A DNA stretch of 47,525 nt from Limisphaerales bacterium (GTDB lineage Bacteria > Verrucomicrobiota > Verrucomicrobiia > Limisphaerales > UBA11358). The stretch is from contig PLAY01000060.1 of the NCBI GenBank assembly GCA_003134375.1, positions 6,773 through 54,297 of the forward strand, read 5' to 3'. A model generated the notes under the pieces. The model was not told the origin of the DNA and made no database searches. It saw only the letters and a list, made by a program, of their open reading frames with translations. Shown in pieces: positions 42,787 to 47,525 of the stretch (positions are counted from its first letter, which is position 1; the number at the start of each line of letters is the position of its first letter). The position numbers were made by a program, and so were the translations under genes.

Positions 42787-45219
42787 TCAAGGTTGTTGTT
42801 TGCGACGATGCCCTGAAATTTTTACGACCAGAAAAATGCCCGTGATGCCGACGCATAACCATCCAAACCAGTCGCCGTGCTGGTTGTAAAAAGTCGGTAA
42901 ACGTTTTTCGCCGGGTTGCAGCAACGGGAGATCAATCGTCATGGCGCCGACGCCGTAAACGCTGCCGGTATTGTCTTTGAAAATATCACGCAGCCGGCCA
43001 TTGGCGTCCACCCAGCACGTCAGGCCGTTGTTGGAACTGCGTACCAGCGGCAAGCCGTTTTCCACGGCGCGGAAAACGGCGGCGGCGGCCTGTTGCCATT
43101 GCGCCGCGCCCTCGCCAAACCAGCCGTCGTTGGTCAGGTTCACCACAAAATCCGTGTCGTCCTGCACGTATTCACGCGCCAGTTCCGGGAACACGTCCTC
43201 GAAACAGATGAGCGTAGCGGTTTTGACGCGAGATGGAGTGCCGGTCTCCGATCCGGCGTCGGGAATATCAGCATTCGATTCGTGCCGGGCCGGAGGCCGG
43301 CGCTCCAGTTCAAACGGCACCGCACGGTCACCGGACGCAAAGCTGCCGGGGATGGGTGTAAACCATTTGACGAACGGCAACCAGCGCACGAGCGGGATGT
43401 ATTCGCCAAAGATGACCAGCTTTTGCTTGTGGTAAACCGCCGCGCAACGGCCTTCCGGATTGAACAGGAACGCTGCGTTGAAAACGTCGAAGTCGTCCTT
43501 GCTCTTCGCATTGGGCCGCCATCGGGCGTCATCGGCGTTGCAAATCAACCAGAGATGGTGAGTGCGGACAAGGTTGGTGATGGCGGTGTAGCTGAACTCG
43601 TCGAATTCCGGCACGGCGGCTTCCGGCCAGATGAGCAAATCGGTTTTTGATCCCCTCGCCCTGCCTTGCACAGTTCCTGGGAGCGCTGGCGTCTCGCCGG
43701 CGAGTTCCGGTTTTTGGCTCCCGACTGGCCGGCGGGACGCCGGCGCTCCCAGGAGGGACGGGGCGAGGGGTTCGTTTGTTTGCTGCGCCGAAGTCAACGC
43801 CTGTTCGGAAAGCTCAAGCAGTTGCCGGAAACGATTGGTGTCTGTGTTCGGGTCCCAAATCAAAGTCTGCGGAATGCTGGGTTGAACGAGCGTGATGCGC
43901 AGCGTCGGACCGGGCGGATTTTGTCCGTTCATTCGCGCTAAACCGAACGCGAACAACACTGCGATTGCGGCCAGCGGCAGGAGAATTTCAATCTGCCACG
44001 CGAACCGGGAGGCTGGCCGGTGAAAAATCATGCAGACGGCGGAAAACAGCGACAACGAAACCCACACAACCAGAAATGAAACGCCATAGACACCCGTCAC
44101 CGAAGCGATTTGAATGAGTGGTATTAGTTGATATTGCGAAGCACCGAGAGGATTCCATGGAAAACCGCTGAACAGCCGCACCCGGACCATTTCCAGCGCC
44201 ACCCAGATGGCCGCGCCCATGAGCGACCACGATGTGCGACCGGACCAGGAGATTTGTTTCGGCTTGCGGGGATCGGTCTTCGTTCGTCTTCGACCCGACG
44301 GGCTCTCGCCCCACCAATTCACGAGCCAGACCCAGACAGCCGGGTATAACCCGAGATAGACGCCCAATAAAAACCAGCCGAGAATCGGATAGCCCGTCAC
44401 CGGAATCAGCAGCAGCCAGTAAAGCGACGAGAGGAAGTGAGTCAACCCGGCAACGTAACCAACGCGGAAGGCATCGCCGCCGCGTTTGCCATGAGCGGCG
44501 GCCATCATCAAGGCCGGCGCAATCCAGGCGCAACCGGCGATGCCGATTTTTGGGAACGCGGCGGTCAACAAAAGCCCGGCGCCAATAGCCAGGAGATACC
44601 CGCTGCGAACCAGGAGTTCGTTGAGAAAACGTTTCAACGTGGCGAATGGCGAATAATCCTGCGTGAACGTGGGGCCAGGCCGGGTGCATTCGGCGGCCCG
44701 TTTCAAAACGGCAGTGCTGGCATTGACGACGATGGCCTCGCGCGCACCGCGCCAGATGGCGAGATCGGCGGACGAATTGCCGGCGTAGTCAAAACCGCGT
44801 TCGCCGAATTTGGCGATGAGGACCTTCAACTTGTTGGCGCCGCGCAAATTGGTCTTGCCGTCGCTGCCCAGCACCTCATCGAAGAGGCCGACATGATTGG
44901 CGACGGGCAGGGCCATGTCGCGGTCGGAGGCGGTGACGAGAATCAATTTCCGGCCGGCGGCCTTTTGTTCGCGCAGATAGGCGAGAAACGGTTCGTGGTA
45001 GGGCAGGGCGGCAGGATCAATTTTGACGCGCCGGGCGAGTTGTTGCTTCAAGAAAGCCCTGCCCCGCATCCACCAAAACAAAACGGGTAAGAGCTGGAAC
45101 GGATTTCGCCGAAGCAATCGCGCCAGCGATTCCCAAAGCAAATCGGTCTTGATGAGCGTGCCATCCAGGTCCACGCAGAGCGGGACTGGATTGGCGGGCG
45201 TATCGGGCGGTGGTGGCAT
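42787..45219 (-). CDS. lnt: Fusion of a HAD phosphatase domain with apolipoprotein N-acyltransferase (Lnt)
   Basis: 810 residues from ATG 45219 (the frame opens at TTG 45273). Residues about 10-200 form a HAD-superfamily domain: nucleophile motif VDLDGTLIKTDLLWESLARL, motif LILVTASDRD, and Asp in FDYAGNSSADLAIW. This N-terminal type is familiar from UbiA-like prenyltransferase fusions. Residues about 215-450 are membrane helices of Lnt; the nitrilase part has the catalytic Glu in LLIWPEAAVPEF, Lys in HKQKLVIFGEYIP and Cys in TATLICFEDVFPELA. Lnt N-acylates the lipoprotein Cys. Two in-frame palindromic repeats lie before the Glu strand (43671-43755) and before the Cys strand (43235-43306). Catalytic residues are kept. 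Confidence 0.9.
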   Translation of the reverse strand: MPPPPDTPANPVPLCVDLDGTLIKTDLLWESLARLLRRNPFQLLPVLFWWMRGRAFLKQQLARRVKIDPAALPYHEPFLAYLREQKAAGRKLILVTASDRDMALPVANHVGLFDEVLGSDGKTNLRGANKLKVLIAKFGERGFDYAGNSSADLAIWRGAREAIVVNASTAVLKRAAECTRPGPTFTQDYSPFATLKRFLNELLVRSGYLLAIGAGLLLTAAFPKIGIAGCAWIAPALMMAAAHGKRGGDAFRVGYVAGLTHFLSSLYWLLLIPVTGYPILGWFLLGVYLGLYPAVWVWLVNWWGESPSGRRRTKTDPRKPKQISWSGRTSWSLMGAAIWVALEMVRVRLFSGFPWNPLGASQYQLIPLIQIASVTGVYGVSFLVVWVSLSLFSAVCMIFHRPASRFAWQIEILLPLAAIAVLFAFGLARMNGQNPPGPTLRITLVQPSIPQTLIWDPNTDTNRFRQLLELSEQALTSAQQTNEPLAPSLLGAPASRRPVGSQKPELAGETPALPGTVQGRARGSKTDLLIWPEAAVPEFDEFSYTAITNLVRTHHLWLICNADDARWRPNAKSKDDFDVFNAAFLFNPEGRCAAVYHKQKLVIFGEYIPLVRWLPFVKWFTPIPGSFASGDRAVPFELERRPPARHESNADIPDAGSETGTPSRVKTATLICFEDVFPELAREYVQDDTDFVVNLTNDGWFGEGAAQWQQAAAAVFRAVENGLPLVRSSNNGLTCWVDANGRLRDIFKDNTGSVYGVGAMTIDLPLLQPGEKRLPTFYNQHGDWFGWLCVGITGIFLVVKISGHRRKQQP
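43235..43306. repeat. Palindromic repeat inside lnt (family GGAGCGCCGGCCTCCGGC)
   Basis: In reverse, GGAGCGCCGGCCTCCGGC faces GCCGGATCGGAGACCGGCACTCC, the same family as recN 39481-39551. Encodes the RRPPARHESNADIPDAGSE stretch just before the Cys motif. Confidence 0.85.
43671..43755. repeat. Palindromic repeat inside lnt (CTGGGAGCGC family)
   Basis: Nearly identical in reverse to the intergenic copy 6842-6928. Encodes the LGAPASRRPVGSQKPELAGE stretch in a linker between membrane and nitrilase parts of Lnt. Confidence 0.9.
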
Positions 45220-45337
45220 GTAGTGGTATCCTGAATCCGCCGCGAAATTAGAGGAAGGCGATGAGCGTGACAAGCCTGTCCGGATTGGAAGTGGTGTCTG
45301 AACCGTGCCAATGCGGAACTCCGAACGGCAGCGGCAG

Positions 45338-46705
45338 CTAATCCACGCTGTGGCCCTGTTCCCGGAAGCGCTGAAGCTTGTAAATCAATGCGCGCCGGCT
45401 GATGCCCAGTGCCTTGGCGGTTTCCGTGCGGTTGGAGTCGTGCTGTTTCAACGCCTGCAGGATGGCCTGGCGCTCGATTTCCTCCAGTTGCTGGGCGTCG
45501 CCAGCGGGCGCGGCGGACGGCAATCCCGCGGCTTCGCGCACGCGCGCGGGCAGGTGTTCCGGCAGAATCAATTCGCTGCGGGAAAGCAGCGCCGCCCGTT
45601 CCATCGCGTTGCGCAACTCACGCACATTGCCCGGCCAGGGATAGCGTTCCAGACAGGTGGAAACCGTGTCCGAAAACCGCGCGCGGCCCTTGGTGAATTC
45701 CTCAACGAACCGGCCGGCCAGCGGCAAAATGTCCTCGCGCCGTTCGCGCAACGGCGGCACGTTCAGTTCCACCACGTTCAAACGATAAAACAAATCCTCG
45801 CGAAAACGGCCGCTCTTGACTTCATCGTCGAGAACACGATTGCTCGCGGCCAGAATACGCGCATGGGTGTGAATCTCGCGGTTTGAGCCGATGCGCTGAA
45901 AGCGCCCGTCCTGTGTCACGCGCAGCAGCTTGGCCTGGAGCGGCGGCGACAGCTCGGCGATTTCATCCAGGAGAATGGTGCCGGCGTCCGCTTCTTCAAA
46001 ACGGCCGATGCGCTGGGCGTGTGCGCCAGTGAACGAACCTTTTTCGTGCCCGAACAATTCGCTTTCCAGGAGTGTCTCGGGAATGGCGGCGCAGTTGACC
46101 TTGATCAGGGGACCCGCCGCGCGCGGGCTCCACGCATGGATGACGTCGGCGACGATTTCCTTGCCCACTCCGCTTTCACCGGTGATCAGCACGCGGGTCT
46201 CGGAGGGGGCAATCAGCGCCGCGTCACGGAACACGGCCTGCATGAGCGGGCTGCGGGCAACCACAAAATCCGGCAACGGCTGCTCCCGGTCGAGGTGCAA
46301 CGGAACGGATTCGGAAATGCCAATGGCCTGGCGGACGCAAGCCATCAGTTCATCCAGATCAATCGGCTTGGCCAGATAATTCACCGCGCCGTCCCGCATG
46401 GCGGCGACGGCATCGCGGACGTCGGTGAACGCGGTGACGAGCAGGACGGGCAGGGTGGCGTGTTCCTTGCGCGCCAGCCGCAATGTTTCCAGCCCGGAAA
46501 GACCCGGCATCCGCACGTCGGAAATCATCATGTTGAATTTTCCGGTGCGCAACGTTTCCAGAGCCTGCTGGCCGGACTCCGCCGTGACGGTTTCAAATCC
46601 CTGGGTGCGGAGGAAGGTATTCAGCAGGCTGCGCTGTCCCGGGTCGTCATCCACGATGAGGATGCGCGGCGAGTCGTGATTTTTTTTGCGCAGTTCAGTT
46701 GCCAC
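45338..46705 (-). CDS. Sigma-54 dependent response regulator (NtrC/AtoC type)
   Basis: 455 residues from GTG 46705. Receiver domain with phospho-Asp in MMISDVRMPGLSG and Lys in NYLAKPIDLDEL; AAA+ domain with Walker A GESGVGKEIVADV, the sigma-54 contact loop as GSFTGA (the usual GAFTGA has Ala; Ser is a common variant), Walker B TILLDEIAELSP; Fis-type helix-turn-helix at the end (NRTETAKALGISRRALIYKL). It activates RNA polymerase with sigma-54. No histidine kinase is in the window, so the signal is unknown. Confidence 0.95.
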   Translation of the reverse strand: MATELRKKNHDSPRILIVDDDPGQRSLLNTFLRTQGFETVTAESGQQALETLRTGKFNMMISDVRMPGLSGLETLRLARKEHATLPVLLVTAFTDVRDAVAAMRDGAVNYLAKPIDLDELMACVRQAIGISESVPLHLDREQPLPDFVVARSPLMQAVFRDAALIAPSETRVLITGESGVGKEIVADVIHAWSPRAAGPLIKVNCAAIPETLLESELFGHEKGSFTGAHAQRIGRFEEADAGTILLDEIAELSPPLQAKLLRVTQDGRFQRIGSNREIHTHARILAASNRVLDDEVKSGRFREDLFYRLNVVELNVPPLRERREDILPLAGRFVEEFTKGRARFSDTVSTCLERYPWPGNVRELRNAMERAALLSRSELILPEHLPARVREAAGLPSAAPAGDAQQLEEIERQAILQALKQHDSNRTETAKALGISRRALIYKLQRFREQGHSVD

Positions 46706-46910
46706 GGGGCAAGGCTAGACAAACCGGGCGCTGGCCAAAAGAAATTTCCCGGCTGATTTTGAAGCCACCCGGTGCATCCGCCCGATTCCCCCAACCTGGG
46801 AGCGCAGATGCGGATGGAGACGCTGACCGGAAAAAACAAAAACGCTTTTAAGAAAAAATGAAACCATTCACTTAATGCTTGACCGATGAACCCTCATAGG
46901 GGCGGCATCT

Positions 46911-47192
46911 TCATCCGAAATGCTTGTGCAACTCATAGTAAATCAAATAACCGCTACCAATGGACAAGGCCAAGAACAATGTAAATCGAATCCCACTCGA
47001 CCAACCTTCATCCTCGAAATACTCCGGCGGCGGAGGCCATGAATTACGTCGTGGCCAAATCCACCTCCGTCTCACGAATAAGCCCGTAAATTTGCCACAT
47101 CCATCCCAGAAATCACTGAAATCATAGAAAAGAATACGGTATGATATGCCTGCAGCCAAAATTCCAACCAGTATGGATAATGCAACGATCAT
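46911..47192 (-). CDS. Small membrane protein of unknown function
   Basis: 93 residues from ATG 47192 (a longer frame begins at 47225). Two membrane segments: MIVALSILVGILAAGISYRI at the start and FTLFLALSIGSGYLIYYELH at the end, with a basic and Trp-rich loop (RRRWIWPRRNSWPPPP) between. No family recognised. AT-richer than neighbours. Confidence 0.65.
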   Translation of the reverse strand: MIVALSILVGILAAGISYRILFYDFSDFWDGCGKFTGLFVRRRWIWPRRNSWPPPPEYFEDEGWSSGIRFTLFLALSIGSGYLIYYELHKHFG

Positions 47193-47525
47193 CTGACTGC
47201 CGCCTAACTGGCAAGTATGCAACAAAAGTATTGTCCATCCCGGTTCACGATTTGGACTTTATTCCCGGCTTTCCGGCTTGTCCACAGGAATTGAGTTTAA
47301 CATCCGTCCTCACCCCGGCCCTCTCCTCCACCCGCCTACGCTGCGCTACGGCGCGGTTCAGATATACAGTCGCGTCGAAGCCGAAGCGAAGACGGAAGGA
47401 GAGGGGGAATCATCCGCCGTCTCTCTGAAAAACTTGCGATTGGATTGGCTGGACCATCATCCGTAAAACCAGAATTGGACTGTGGCTGTTCCTTCTCCCC
47501 GGGGGAGAAGGTCAGGTTGAGGGCG
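47193..47525. other. Repeat-rich end of the window
   Basis: Contains CCTCACCCCGGCCCTCTCC (about 47310-47330) with a complementary GGAAGGAGAGGGGG near 47395-47410, and GGTCAGGTTGAGGGCG at the very end: the same repeat style as 12762-12800 and 42660-42760. Frames here show no protein character. The final repeat continues past the window. Confidence 0.6.

Overview
The window looks like chromosomal DNA of a Verrucomicrobiota bacterium, most likely from the Pedosphaera/Limisphaera side of the phylum. The clues are an H-X9-DG type pseudopilin, a small secreted protein of the SIDW/GGGG/YSVSGTIGQ type, a TIGR03790-family protein, many carbohydrate-active secreted proteins and lipoproteins, GC content near 57-60%, few Shine-Dalgarno sequences, and intergenic DNA packed with short palindromic repeats. 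The phylum assignment is inference from protein style; there is no rRNA here to settle it.

Layout. 1-4800: composite repeat, a remnant resembling the start of a DNA methyltransferase, then two secreted carbohydrate-related proteins. 4963-5424: an Hsp20-like domain joined to a zinc ribbon. 5431-10834 (minus): a GlcD-like FAD oxidase and a compact operon mlaE-mlaF-mlaD-PIN/TRAM protein-DUF2007. 10907-12694: fucose isomerase. 13182-15130: a DUF218 protein and initiator tRNA, followed by a GIY-YIG nuclease ORF lodged between duplicated tRNA tails, and a small lipoprotein. 15178-17243: aroB-trpG-panD operon. 17328-19597 (minus): superoxide dismutase, a small ORF with no AUG start, a lipoprotein and hisH. 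19692-22477: a membrane glycosyltransferase and rlmN. 22694-26337: Tat-exported aldo/keto reductase, pseudopilin, M23 peptidase and a lipoprotein resembling the SecD P1 head, with a decayed duplicate of the peptidase tail. 26384-26497: tiny basic protein. 26770-27645: about 0.9 kb with no convincing gene that folds by eye into many perfect hairpins, bounded by a promoter-like site and a strong terminator; I interpret it as a large structured RNA. 27837-32049: cysK, rho, mtfA and a WYL regulator. 32266-38219: secreted small protein, alpha/beta hydrolase, a paralogous lipoprotein, tatD, TIGR03790 protein and GH5 glycosidase. 38242-46705: PhnP-like hydrolase, recN, lpxD, a HAD-Lnt fusion and a sigma-54 response regulator. 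The window ends in a small membrane protein and repeats.

Two themes stand out. First, the candidate structured RNA at 26770-27645. Second, palindromic repeats occupy not only the gaps between genes but also reading frames: the signal-peptide region of a lipoprotein, rlmN, recN (twice) and the HAD-lnt gene (twice) carry repeat-derived segments that keep the frame open, resembling in principle the palindromic elements known from Rickettsia genes. At least two elements share inverted termini of the form GGCGCAACTTGACAC, suggesting small non-autonomous transposons. The tRNA-fMet region carries a separate kind of mobility, with tRNA 3' tail plus terminator repeated around a GIY-YIG ORF that reads into the tRNA copy and stops in its anticodon loop.

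All family assignments come from motif recognition by eye; no database search was run.
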